Assembly (NCBI GenBank): GCA_958298945.1
Contig: OY282610.1
Coordinates: 41,175,667 to 41,239,666, forward strand
Direction of reading: 5' to 3'
Length of the DNA: 64,000 bases
Source: Atherix ibis
Taxonomy: Eukaryota > Arthropoda > Insecta > Diptera > Athericidae
The translations under genes were made by a program, and so were the position numbers. The first letter of the stretch is position 1. Each line of letters opens with the position of its first letter. Positions 24,028 to 34,729 of the stretch are shown here, in pieces. The notes beneath the pieces are model-generated. The model was not told where the DNA came from. It made no database searches and saw nothing but the letters and a program-made list of their open reading frames with translations.

Positions 24028-24838
24028 CGAGGTCTGTTAAAAAAATATCGCGAATTTTGAATTTCCGCGGGTTACGTATATTCGATTTTCGATTTTTTGT
24101 GGCGTTATGTTGGTGTTCATGTCTCTCACTTACGCCGGCCATTATTGAATGTTCAGTTAATTTTTGACAGATGCTTTGCTTGCACATGTTTTGGCTCGTC
24201 TTCGATTTTTGCCCATTCCAAAAAAAGGATCAAAGTATCTGTTTCGGGAACAAAAAAAAGTCACAAGGGGCCAGATCTAGGGAATACGGTGGCTGCGGCA
24301 GTATTAGTGTGTTGCGCACAAGCAACGATGTGTGAGCAGGGGCTTTATCATGGTGTAAAAGCCAATTTTTCTTCTTCCACAAATCAGAGCGTTTCTGGCG
24401 GATTTCTTCGTGTAACTTGCGCATAACTTGCAGGTAATATTCCTTATTGACCATTCTATCCTGTGGCAAGAACTCATGTAAGAAAACTGTAAGCAAAACA
24501 TTCAAATTCGACCGAACTTGGTGCGTTTTTTTCGGTCTTAGCTCATGCGGCAGCTTCCATTGGAATGATTGAGCTTTGGTTTCCATGTCATAACCATAAA
24601 CCAATGTTAATGCGATGCTGTTTTTGGTGGAAAATGGTCAAAATCGAAGACAAGCCAAAACACGTGCAAGCAAAGCAGCTGTCAAAAATTAACTGAACAT
24701 TCAAAATGGCCAATCTTGTTGGCATAAGTAATAGACATGAGTACCAATATAACGCCATAAAAAATCGAAAATCGAATTTACGTAACCCGCGGAAATTCAA
24801 AATTCGCGATACTTTTTGTATGGATGTCCCGTACCTCG
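24028..24838 (-). mobile_element. Family A mariner with about 200-bp terminal inverted repeats (A3)
   Basis: The left end CGAGGTCTGTTAAAAAAATA lies after TA at 24026-24027. The right end closes with CCTCG and TA at 24839-24840 after a local rearrangement near 24820. The left 215 bp (24028-24242) is the family's 5' leader in inverse orientation relative to the coding strand, and the normal 5' leader lies at the right end (about 24640-24838). So the 3' end has been replaced by an inverted 5' end. The junction reads CCCGAAACAGATACTTTGAT on the coding strand. Confidence 0.9.
24230..24604 (-). pseudogene. Truncated family A transposase of A3
   Basis: Minus-strand frame: YGYDMETKAQSFQWKLPHEL, then FLPQDRMVNKEYYLQVMRKL, LLHHDKAPAHTSLLV (second Asp kept), a small deletion removing the DFLAKN part, then SLDLAPCDFFLFPKQIL and stop. 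The last residues QIL come from the inverted 5' leader, so about 60 C-terminal residues of the family protein are gone. The N-terminal half is also deleted, and that junction is shared with A2. Confidence 0.85.
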
Positions 24839-24929
24839 TAAGTATAAGTTTATTATGGATTTCCCGGACATAATCATTCAATGATTTCCAATTTAAATAT
24901 TTAAATTTGCCCATCAAAATTTAACAATC

Positions 24930-25150
24930 TTTGACTGTTCCCTTCAAATAACTATCGACCAGTATCTTTAAGGAAGATGACGTCGCAAACCTACACGTGA
25001 CATACAGTTGATTCAAAATGGCCTCTAACTGATCAAATACCAAACATGGAAATTTATGGATTTTTTTTTTTGTAGAAACAAAATGGTGGATGCATATGTT
25101 TGTCAATATATATTTTTATACAGGGTGTTCTTTAGATAAGTTTACAACTT
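24930..25150. repeat. Dispersed repeat shared with 18.13-18.31 kb, with a transposon end
   Basis: Contains GTAGAAACAAAATGGTGGATGCATATG and GTGACATACAGTTGATTCAA, matching the inverse of 18130-18310. At 25117-25150 TACAGGGTGTTCTTTAGATA looks like the terminal repeat of the transposase relic that follows. Confidence 0.7.
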
Positions 25151-26000
25151 TTTTCTTTTTTAAATTAATTTTAAATAATAATAAAAAGTAGTTTGGTTAG
25201 CAACAAAAATTTTTTTATACAAACTTGAAAATATTCTGACCCTTTGTAGTAAATATTTTCTCTTTTGATGCTATTTTTCAATACGTTTTCACAAATTTTT
25301 GAATTAGTTTCATTTAAAGACAATATCAATTTTGTCGGATCGGTTAATGTGGATTTTTCCATTTAATTGGAACTTCATCAAGAATTCGAAAGCGGTTAAA
25401 TCAAGCAATCGAGAAGAAAAGACATTAAATATCACCACTTTTCGATATAATTCCATCAGAAAACATCAGTCGTAGAGTCTCCATAATAGCGCTAGCAATC
25501 TGTGACGTGGCACCCTTCTCTTAGAACTACATTTCGCCCAACCACAATTGATCCAAATCAGGGCTCACCAGTCAACAAAATTTGGACTAATGACACCTCC
25601 GGTCTTCACCCCATATCAACATGAATGTAAAGGTCGTTCCAAAAATGCGTTCGGATTTCTACATCTCCAGAAGCGGCTGTTTAATTTATAAATAAAGCAA
25701 CTGAAGTTAAAACGCCTTTCGTCATTAATAATCTGTGAAAGGTTGACTTTTATGTATAGTGTCTAAAACGTTTATTGTTGACGGCGCGTAGGATCTCTGA
25801 GCTGAAATTTCGGTATCATCTAAATTTTGTGGGAATCCTTATGCAAAATATTCCATACACAACAGTTTGTGAAAGATTAAATTATCTTAGATTTCTGGAG
25901 AGAATCATAAAGAGTTTCTCAGACTTTCAGGTATACTTCCATGTACCGCAGCAATGTTGATGCTTGAGGATCCGGTTCTAAGATGGCTATGTCAGCTTAT
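25119..26000 (-). pseudogene. Decayed DUF4817-type transposase relic
   Basis: Minus-strand blocks in order: an IAAVHG-like start near 25950, LNDTEISAQR-like pieces near 25790, GATSQIASAIMETLRLMFSD and GIISKSGDI near 25440-25520 (second catalytic region), LTAF, then LTDPTKLILSLNETNSKICE and NVLKNSIKRENIYYKG near 25250-25345. The order matches the DD41D group. The closest relative in the window is at 33.3-33.85 kb, in opposite orientation. Many stops and frameshifts. Confidence 0.65.
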
Positions 26001-26929
26001 GGGTTCTTCAAAATTATTAACTGCTGATAAAAATTTTAAGGGTTCTTATTTCGATAAAAAAATTTATTTAATTTTTTGTGGTTTACGGTAATTGATGAAT
26101 TGAATGATAGCTAACCAATGTGGCATCAATACTGAATTAATTGATTCTGATTAAAAAATATTAAATTTTATACATGATTAAATGAAGCAATGCTCGCAAG
26201 TCTAAATTGTTTGCACACATGCACAGTGTTCAAGGGTTTAATTTGAAATATTAATAATAAATATTAGCAAATAAATATTATCTTAGAATACGTTTACACA
26301 ATAAAAAAAATATGTTTTTGTACAAACTTGAAATAAAAGGAAGAAAACAATTCGATATTAACTATAATCATTTTATTGTTTTCTTATCAAATAATCACTT
26401 AACTCCCATAAATTATCATTAATTAATATGCATAAATATTAAATAAATATTTATGTTTGCTTATAGAAGATCAGCATAATTTTACTGACGATTAAATTTC
26501 AATAGTATTGCAAATAGACAAATATCATTAATTCAAAACGTTTGAATATACTACATTTATTGGTGTAATTTATGTCCTTTCTGGATGATATAATTGCTGT
26601 TTACATGTAGAGTCCCATATAAACATAACACAAAAGGTGAATCCTTACTTACATTATTGAAATCGAAACTAAATACACATATTAAACTATAACAGAAGAT
26701 ACGTGCAATTGTCAATATTATAAGAATTTTCCCTTTTCCATAAGGGCTTTTGACCCTTGAAGACAAACAATGGAAATTTGTCTATTAGAAAATTAGGTTA
26801 TACCAATAGGAATGTTTTTTTTTTTTTGAAAGTTTTAAACAAAATACATATTTAGGATGAAAATTAGATTATTCTTTATTAAAATATATTGTAGAGACTT
26901 TATCAATAATAAATGAGAAACAATGTTGA
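26001..26929. other. Non-coding AT-rich stretch
   Basis: No gene or repeat recognised beyond A/T runs. Confidence 0.5.
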
Positions 26930-27235
26930 AAAATTGCTCAACACGACTACATTTACAAACATCCATAATTGTGGCTCTGCTTCACGAATTACTCAGCTGA
27001 TATTGGTTATAAGCTATTAACTTGTATATAACCTTTATATTTCACATAGCCCCACAAGAAGAAGTCAAACGGCGTCAAATCACATAATCTTGGTTGCCAA
27101 TTGACATTACCTCTTCGCAAAATTAGGCGTCCATTGAATTGGATTTTCAATAAATCGAACGTTCTGTCTGTCATCAAAAATGGACCATAACAAGAAATTC
27201 CGATTACGTCGCTAGAACCGTCCATTATAAGATCG
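26930..27235 (-). pseudogene. Third-Asp region of a DUF4817-type transposase
   Basis: The minus strand reads LLKIQFNGRLILRRGNVNWQ, PRLCDLTPFDFFLWGYVKYK and GYIQVN. This is the conserved WPPRSCDLTPLDFFLWGYV block with the third catalytic aspartate. Upstream catalytic motifs are absent. It abuts a LINE fragment on the right. Confidence 0.75.
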
Positions 27236-27249
27236 AGGCATCCGAAGCA

Positions 27250-27615
27250 CTACGCAGATCTATGGGTGAGATTGCCAATCAGTGCAATGTTAATCTATAC
27301 TGGATTTCCGTACAAAGTGACATTTCAGAAAACTGTAAAGCAGACGATTAGTCGTAAATCGTACCAGAATAAATACCCCCACTATTGCAGAGGAGGCATA
27401 CATGCTATGAAGGAGGCTAAACATTTCGCTGAGTTAAATAAAGGTGGCGAACGAGAGGTGGACAAATATTGACTCGTGTCACATCTCTAGAATAATCTGG
27501 CATAAATTAGAAAGCTTACTGACGGCAGGTGGGGCTCACATTAGTATACTGACCGGGATCATTGCAGGTCATTGCATATTAGGGAGACACGCGACCCGCA
27601 AATGACTTCTATACA
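27250..27615 (+). pseudogene. RNase H / C-terminal fragment of a non-LTR retrotransposon
   Basis: Plus-strand reading in shifting frames gives CNVNLYWISVQSDISENCKA (like the VxLxWVPGHSDIxGNCxADELA motif of LINE RNase H domains), EERWTNIDSCHISRIIWHKL, then ISILTGIIAGHCILGRHATR (like LxGxLTGHCxIGRHA). No reverse transcriptase is left. It is a fragment of an RNase H-carrying LINE. Confidence 0.7.
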
Positions 27616-27748
27616 ACGCGAATATCTTGCATGGAAATTTACCAAATAAATTAAATTATCAATTTGAATGAATAGATTTTCTATGATCTAAACAACGAAT
27701 CCTGACCCCCTAGGAGAATCTACGAGTATCAACAAAAATATATAAGTA

Positions 27749-28853
27749 CGGTATATAAGCTTAAATCCGCTTTTTTTATTAAAAAAAATACATTTTTTTT
27801 TCATAGAAAGCAAAAACAAATTTATTCAAAGTACTTGCCCTCGCTTTCCCATCTCTCGGGCCATTTGTGGATACCATGCCAAAAAAATTCCTGCTCTAAC
27901 GAGGCAAAACCCTCATCAAGCCATTTGAAGAATCGAAGTGCTGCTCAGCGAGCACGTGGCCCATCGACGAAAACAGGTAGTAATCGGCAGGGGCCAGGTC
28001 TCGTGAATAAGCGGGGTGGGGTATCATCTCCCAGTTGAGTGTCTCCAAGTAGTTTCGGACCATTGTTGACGTCTGCGATGGTGCGTTGTCATTGAGGAAA
28101 ATCAGCTTGTCATGTCTTTGTTGATAATCCGTCCTTTTCAAGTGCAGAGCACGGTTCAATTTGATCAGTAGTTGCTGGTAGCGGTGGACATTGACAATTT
28201 TACCAGGTTTCAACATCTCATAATAGACGATATCCTACTGACCCCACCAAACGCACAGCATCGTCTTCCGTCCGGAGCGATTTGGTCTTGGGGAAGATGT
28301 TAATGGTTGGCCGTGATCAATCCACGATTTCTTGCGTTTAGGATTCTCGAAATATATCCACTTTTCATCGCCTGTCACAATCTGATGCAGGAACTACTTT
28401 CTTTTTTGTCTGGCGAGCAAGATTTCGCATGTGTTTTGGCGTCGCTCCGTCTGCCTATCATTCCGTCTTCGTCCAAAAGAGCCTGCAATTGATGGTCCTC
28501 AACCATCTTGGGCCGATTTTCACGCTTCTTGACCCACAAGTCAAAATTGCCGTCTTTGAACGGACGAAATCAATCTCGGCACGTTGTTTCCGATAAAGCA
28601 ATGTCACCCTAGGCCTCCCTAAGCATTCGATGCGATTCGGCAGCCCATTTCTTCAAATTGAAGCAGAAAAGCAGAGCTTCCCGCATATGCTCTTTTTCTG
28701 GTACAAACTAGACATGATTACCAAAGGAAAAATGTATGTTCTTGTACGAAATTGATGTCAAACTCATAAAAAAAAAGTATAGCGTGCCCATGGTAGCTTA
28801 ATACGCTCACTCACGCCATCTATGATCAAACAGCGGAGTTAAGCTTATACCCT
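27749..28853 (-). mobile_element. Mauritiana (Mos1-like) mariner, B1
   Basis: About 1.1 kb. Degenerate ends: GTATATAAGCTTAAATCCGC on the left and GCGGAGTTAAGCTTATACCC on the right, related to the Mos1-type terminal repeat CCAGGTGTATAAGC. A central deletion near 28455 removes the region from QSQKML to WVPHEL compared with B2. Confidence 0.85.
27860..28730 (-). pseudogene. Broken Mos1-like transposase of B1
   Basis: Blocks on the minus strand include an N-terminal part near 28720, the linker EDHQLQALLDEDG, a first catalytic region VTGDEKWIYFENPKRKKS near 28360, MLKPGKIVNVHRYQQLLIKL, FLNDNAPSQTSTMVRNYL (second Asp), SRDLAPADYYLFSSMGHVLA (third Asp, 34 residues after the second) and LAEQHFDSSN before a frameshift. 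Spacing 34 confirms DD34D. Not functional. Confidence 0.8.
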
Positions 28854-29679
28854 TGAAAAAAATACCTATCAATTTTTCTACAATATAAAATAATTCTTTA
28901 AATTAATAATTATTTCTATTATTTTTACTATGAAATAATTTAATTATCAATTTTTTTATATAAAAATAAGAAAAATGGCAATGAACCAAAAAAAAAAAAA
29001 AAATAGGAAAAGCTAAAAAAGAAGTTTTAATATCCTTAAAAATTCCTGTTCATGGAATAATTATAATACTTGATTCTATTTTATACTATATAAAATATTT
29101 TTGTATTATTAGTTTTTCATATTCCTGCACTTTCAGTAATTATAATAATACACTAAGGATTAAATAATGTAGCACAAGCACATGTAATTACAATATTTGT
29201 TGTTTAGAATTATACAAAATAATGAACACTTTCTTATAATTAAAGAAGATAAGAAAGATAAATTACCATAAGAGCTTTACAGGTATTCTTAATAAGAAGG
29301 AGTTCGTAATGAAAAGAAAAATATACCAGTGGCTTCCAAAGTGCAATAAAGGTAAAATTCATGAAATGTAGTTGATTTTTAAATATTTTTTAAATAATAA
29401 ATTTTAGATTTTAGCTCAACTATTGAGATATTTGAAATTCGTTCAATTATCGCCAAGATGTCTAATCTGTCATGATGCCCAGGACTTACCTCAAAAATAC
29501 TGTCGAAGTAGTTTGCAAGTAAAATTATAAGAAAACCTTGTACAGAAAAATGTTATGTATCTTATTATATAATGACAGCTGATAATATACGGTGTCATTA
29601 TATAAAAAGAGAGCAGGCTGATAAGTCAGTGATAACTGAAACCAAAAATTTATTTATTCAACAAAAATTTATTTATGTT
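28854..29679. other. Non-coding AT-rich stretch
   Basis: No gene seen. Confidence 0.5.
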
Positions 29680-30320
29680 TCAACAGTGTTTTTTTTTAGA
29701 TCGAAAAACTTTGTCTAACATTATTCCGTATACTGTGATTTATCAAACTCTGGAAAATATGCCTTAGATTCGGCTATAAGTTCAGAATTAGATTTTGTCT
29801 CACTAAGCCATTTGTTGAGTGGCCACTAATTTTGCTATTGTAATTTACGATGAATCTGCAGATGCATTGTCATGGTTAAACTGAACTTTTTTCATTGCCA
29901 AACGCGTCTTAGTTTAATTACTTAACTGAATTGACTGGCCTATTATTATTCTTTTTATTAAAAGATAGGGAATGAAGATTATATTGTATGCGTCTCAAAA
30001 TAGTAGATATAACCCTTAATGCTAATGGAATCGTTTTTGCGTTCTTTGGCGCACATTTGTTAGTAGAAATTCATTGTTTTGACTGAACTTGTACTTCTGG
30101 TGTGTAATGGTGAATTCATTTATTATCAAATAATATGAATCGATAGAAAATTGTATTTGGATTACGCTTAAAAATGTCCAAACACTCCATTAAAGTCGTT
30201 ATACGAACACGTTTTTGTTTAGTTGTTCGAAAACGTTGTATCCACCTCGCCAAAATTTCATGTAAGATTTTCCCTACACATTCTTTTAAGATGTTTACCA
30301 TATCTTTCTTTATATTATAT
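29680..30320 (-). pseudogene. Decayed DD34D mariner of the DYLEKGK group (family E, E1)
   Basis: Minus strand: KILHEILARWIQRFRTTKQK, then ECLDIFKRNPNTIFYRFI with a first-Asp region reading LFDNK (family: TVDET), then HTRSTSSVKT-like remains, KKVQFNHDNASADSS (second catalytic Asp) near 29880, and SNSELIAESKAYFPEFDKSQ near 29790. The third-Asp segment is deleted. Frame breaks throughout. Confidence 0.7.
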
Positions 30321-31975
30321 CATATGGTTTTTATTATTCATTTATACAGTGGTAACATTAATTTATGACCAGCATCACTTGTGCTCATACGACCTCATTG
30401 AAATACAATAAATCATTTATAAATTATTTCCATAAAACGTTTTAAGCTTAATTTTGATTTTTTAGAAATTGTTTTTTTTTCAAAGTTTACTTTTTTACTT
30501 TTTTCCAAATTAATAAAAAACACAAAATTTTGTGTGTTTTCAATGGCTCTCAAAATTAAACTAATCAATAAAAATGTATGTAACTTTGTACATAGTATTT
30601 TTAAAAATGGCAAATCATAAAAAAAATATTTTTTTGCTAATATTAACCAGAAATATTGCATTTATCACTGACTTATTAGACTGCCCTCCTACTCGGAATT
30701 GCTATTAAAATATTACTTAATAATATGCTTTATATCACAACATATTGTGCAATTTATCATGACTCTAGTATATTTATTATGGATGAGAATAGTATTGTCA
30801 TGATGAGATAAATGAATTTATATAATCCAATATGTAAATATATTGAAAAATTGGAAAACTTCTTAAAAATTAAATTTGATTAAAACGTTGAAAGTCAGGT
30901 GCGTGGCTGTCTGGCTCTACGGTTTTCAAAGTGGCAAACGAATATTTCTTCTTTTTCTTCTCATTTTCTTTTTGTTCGTTTTATACAAGAGCCCATCGTC
31001 TTTTCTTTTTCACAATAAAATAATTTTTTCCCATGTTTTTTTAATATGCTTTAGGAAGTGTCAAATCTAAAATCAATGCCATTTAAAAGGTAGGCCAGCA
31101 AACAAGTCCTTTTTCTAAGAATCATACAACTTCGAACCGATGACACGGACAAACCGCCATAGCCTTAGTTGACCAAAGTAAGCTTTTTCTATGCAATATT
31201 ATTAGATTCTTCTAGGATTACGAAAATTGCCAAGAAAATTGAATTCGAAGAAATTATACTTAATATAAGGCCACATACGACCATATCAGTATATGTAGCA
31301 GTATTTTAAAAAAACTGTGTAATATTTACTTTTATTGATTCAAAGATATTTGTCATTCAGCTCAAAATACTCATAAAATTGGTAAAATATTAATTTTTTT
31401 TCTCTTTTCTGCGATAATTATTTTTCTACTTTTTGCCTTTTTTATGACAGATAAATCCATTTTCCATTTCTTATATGAAAATTCTTTTCGGCTATGATTC
31501 TACAAAATCAACTTGAATAGCTTTACTTAAAAGCAGACGAGAGTAAGCCCTGCAAACGTTATTAATAATCAGGATAATTCGGGGATTAAAAAGCATCCCA
31601 ATAACATATGAAATTTTCCAATTTAGCAAAAAAAAAAATATTTTTAATATCTGCAATAACTTTTAAAAAAATTTAAGGACTTTTACTTTCTTTTAAGGAC
31701 ATTTACTTTATTTGTAGTTATATTTAGTTCAGTTTATGTTATTAAATAGTTTGATTTATATGTTTTGCTTTTTTTTTTACAAAATATCAGTTTCATAAAC
31801 AGAAAATTTTAGGTGAATTATTTTCTAAAAAAAATATAAATTTTATATCCTTGAATGGCGGAAACTAAATGATTATTTATCTATTCTAAAAGAACTGCAC
31901 TTTTCACCAGATTTTTATCGATCACAATATTTTTTTACAATAATGCCAACATTACGAATTGAAAAGTTATAACAA
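30321..31975. other. Non-coding AT-rich stretch
   Basis: No gene seen. Open frames of 60-80 codons here are AT-driven and lack domains. Confidence 0.5.
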
Positions 31976-33207
31976 CTAAAACACAAACACTAATTGTTAA
32001 GGAAATTCAAATGTTTTTTATTTAATGTGAAGTACAATCGATACAATTAAGTTCTGAATAAAACGTTATACAAATGGCCTCCACGACTCCTTTTGCAGGA
32101 ACGAATTCGATGAACCCAATTTTCGAGCACTTTTTCCACTAAATCAAGTCGTATGTCAAGAATAGCACGTTCAATATTGACTTCTAAAGCTTGAAGAAGA
32201 TCTGCTTTATGGCTAAAGACCAATGACTTCAAATAACCCCACAAGAAATAGTCTAATGATGTTAAATCATAACTTCTTGGAGGCCAATCAATGTCACAAT
32301 TTCTTGAAATAATCGAATCTCCAAACTTTTCTCGCAATAATTCGGTTGTTGCACGTGCTGTGTGGCACGTAGCCCCGTCTTGTTGGAACCAGATGTTGTC
32401 AGGATCAACTTCTTCCAATTTCGGCCATAAAAAGTTGGTTATCATCGATCTATACCGCTCTCCATTGGCAGTAACGGTGTTACCAGCTTCATTTCGAAAG
32501 AAGTACAGACCGATGATTCCACCAGACCAAAAGCCACACCAAACTGTCAATTTAGGTGAATAATTTGTCGATTTTCTTCGCACCAGAATCGACAGTTTTG
32601 TTTATTTACCGCATCACTCAGATGAAAGTAAGCCTCATCGGAGAAGATGATTTTCTTAAAAAATCGTTATCGTTTTCAAGTTGTTCCAAGACAAAATCAG
32701 CAAATTCACGACGTTTACGGTGTTCCAATGGCTTCAGTTCTTGAGTGATAACAATTTTATACGGATGCAAGCCCAAATCCTTTCTCAAAATGCGCCAGAT
32801 TATGGTTTGAGACAGTCCCAATTATTGAGAACGTCTTGGAATCGACAAATTGCAGTCTTCAGCAACACTTGCCTGAACGGCAGCAATATTTTCATTACTT
32901 CGAGCGGTTCTTTGTCTTATTGGAACTTGAACATGATGTAAAGAAAATGAACGCTCGAAATTTTTAACAATTCGACGAATAGCGAGCACAGTTGGACGAT
33001 TATTACGACCATAAAATGGCAAAAGCGCACGAAAAGTTGCAAATGGAGAACGATTATTTTGATAATAAAATTGAATAATTTGTAAACGTTGTTCTTGAGT
33101 ATATCTCTCCATGATAAAATTGTAAACATTACTGAATACAATGGGGAAAAAATGACAGATCATGACATATTACAAACGGCCGACATATCACTCTTATTGG
33201 AAAACCC
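31976..33207 (-). mobile_element. DD41D element, copy D2
   Basis: The right end is intact (inverse AGGGTTTTCCAATAAGAGTG, TA at 33208-33209). The left terminal repeat is not recognisable and similarity to D1 fades near 31976. The body is almost the same as D1 over about 1.1 kb, so the two copies are recent relatives. A decayed DUF4817-type relic abuts it on the right. Confidence 0.85.
32047..33112 (-). pseudogene. Nearly complete DD41D transposase of D2
   Basis: Starts MERYTQEQRLQIIQFYYQNN (DUF4817-like N-terminus), then GRNNRPTVLAIRRIVKNFER and RTARSNENIAAVQASV. A stop replaces Glu after IPRRSQ near 32823. The frame continues through LGLHPYKIVITQELKPL, slips at an A-run near 32660 just before the first catalytic motif FSDEAYF, and is broken again by the 19-nt deletion near 32560. 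The 178-codon second half holds VWCGFWSGGIIG, NIWFQQDGATCHTARATTEL, RSYDLTSLDYFLWGYLKSL and RGGHLYNVLFRT. I counted 41 residues between the second and third Asp. Confidence 0.9.
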
Positions 33208-33239
33208 TACACATAAAAAATGATCAGTTATTGTAAATC

Positions 33240-33845
33240 TGCACTAGTGATTTTAATGTAGTCCTTTACAGGTTATTGTAAGGGTAGGCTTACAATTTGA
33301 TTTAATGCCATTTTTTTTGTTACTCATAGAGAGTAGACAACACAAATTTTTTTTAAATTATCGCAACCTTAAATATTTTTTAATTGTTGTAAAAATATTT
33401 TACGAAAATAATTCATCTTTTACTGTGAAACCCAAAAAATTACATAGACAATTTCATCGGAATAACAACATCTTGAATTTTATCAGCAAATTGATAATGA
33501 AGCGTATGTTAGACTTCAGTTGCTTCGTTTATAAATGAAACAGCCTCTTCTGGAGACGTCGAAATCCGGACGCATTTCTGGAATGACTTTTATATTTTTG
33601 TTAGTACGAGGTGAAGACCGGAAGTTGTCATTGGTCCAAATTTTGTTGATGTGTCTTCCGGCAATGCTGTTACGGTGACTGGTGAGCCGTGCTTTGGACC
33701 AATTGTGGTTGGGCGAAATGTAGTCCTAAGAGGAGGGTGCCATGTCACAGAATGCTGGCGCTACTATGGAGACTCTGTGACCGATGTTTTCTGACGGAAT
33801 TATATCGAAAAGTGGTGATGTTTAATGTTCCTTCTTTTTTTTGGA
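33240..33845 (+). pseudogene. DUF4817-type transposase relic
   Basis: Plus strand: IVVKIFYENNSSFTVKPKKL near 33385, a tract like NFSCFVYK, then the second catalytic region (GGGCHVTECWRYYGDSV in one frame; GATCHxxxAxMETL when corrected) and the GIISKSGD-like region near 33795. Closely similar to the inverse of 25.43-25.75 kb, and about equally decayed. Confidence 0.65.
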
Positions 33846-34530
33846 TATCCGACAATCTAGGAAATACGGTGACTGCGGCAACAAAAAAGCCACAGGATAT
33901 GACCTGATTACTTCGGAAATACTTAACCGAATATCCAAAAAAATCTTCGTCCCCTTCAAAGTAATCCCCACCAGATATTATACACTTGTGCCAACGTTTT
34001 TCCCAATCCTCGAAGCACTTCAAAAAATTATTTTTAGTGATCTTGTTCAGCTCCTCCTTCGATGCCGTCTTTATCTCCTCAATCAAAGCGTAGCGTCGTC
34101 TTTTCATGGGGCTATTCAGTTTCGGGAATAAGAACATGTCACAATATGCCAAATCTAGGAAATACGGTGGCTGCGGCATTATTAGTGTGTTGTTTTGGCC
34201 AAAAATGGCAAAAGCCAATTTTTGTTCTTCCACAAATCCGGGCATTTCTAGTGGATTGCTTTGCGCAACTTCCGCATAACTTGCAGGTAATATTCCTTAT
34301 TAACCATTCCACCCTGTGACAAGAAGTCATAATGCACCATGCCCCTGCTATCGAAGAAAACTGTAAGCAAAACCTTCACATCCAACCGAACTTGGCACTT
34401 TTTTCGGTCTTGGCTCGTGGGGCAGTTTCTATTGGGATGATTGAGCTTTGGTCTCCAGGTCATAACCATAAACCCATGATTCGTCCCCAGTTATGACCCT
34501 CTGGAGCAAATTTGGATTGTCGCGAAAAGA
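33745..34530 (-). pseudogene. Broken family A transposase of A4
   Basis: Minus-strand blocks: RVITGDESWVYGYDLETK (first Asp kept), KVLLTVFFDSRGMVHYDFL, VNKEYYLQVMRKLRKAIH, then a deletion joining NWLL to a FLAKNN-like segment, which removes the second catalytic Asp (LLHHD). After that TLIMPQPPYFLDLAYCDMFL (third Asp kept), RRRYALIEEIKTASKEELNK and CIISGGDYFEGD. The open frame then runs 60 residues into foreign sequence. Confidence 0.85.
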
Positions 34531-34728
34531 TTCCAACAGTTTGTGCAAAATTGAGTAAAAATCGAAAACGAGCCAAAACACGTGCAAGCAAAGCAACTGT
34601 CAAAAATTAACTGAACATTCAAAATGGCCGAACTTATCGGCATAAGTGAGAGACATGAGTACCAACATGACGCCACAAAAAATCGAAAATCGAATATACG
34701 TAACCCGCGGAAATTCAAAATTCCCAAG
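33846..34728 (-). mobile_element. Family A mariner remnant (A4)
   Basis: The right part holds the 5' leader (GTAACCCGCGGAAATTCAAA, inverse), but its terminal repeat breaks off at about 34725. The 3' end is not the family's: after DYFEGD the sequence runs into the 70-bp segment also seen at 11.0 kb, then into a small stray piece matching the third-Asp region. So both ends are rearranged. Confidence 0.8.
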
Positions 34729-34729
34729 T

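Noticed and set aside
33745..33990. Natural C-terminal extension of about 60 residues on the A4 transposase after DYFEGD
   Set aside because: Other family A copies end shortly after this point. The extension reads through the unrelated 70-bp segment and a stray fragment.
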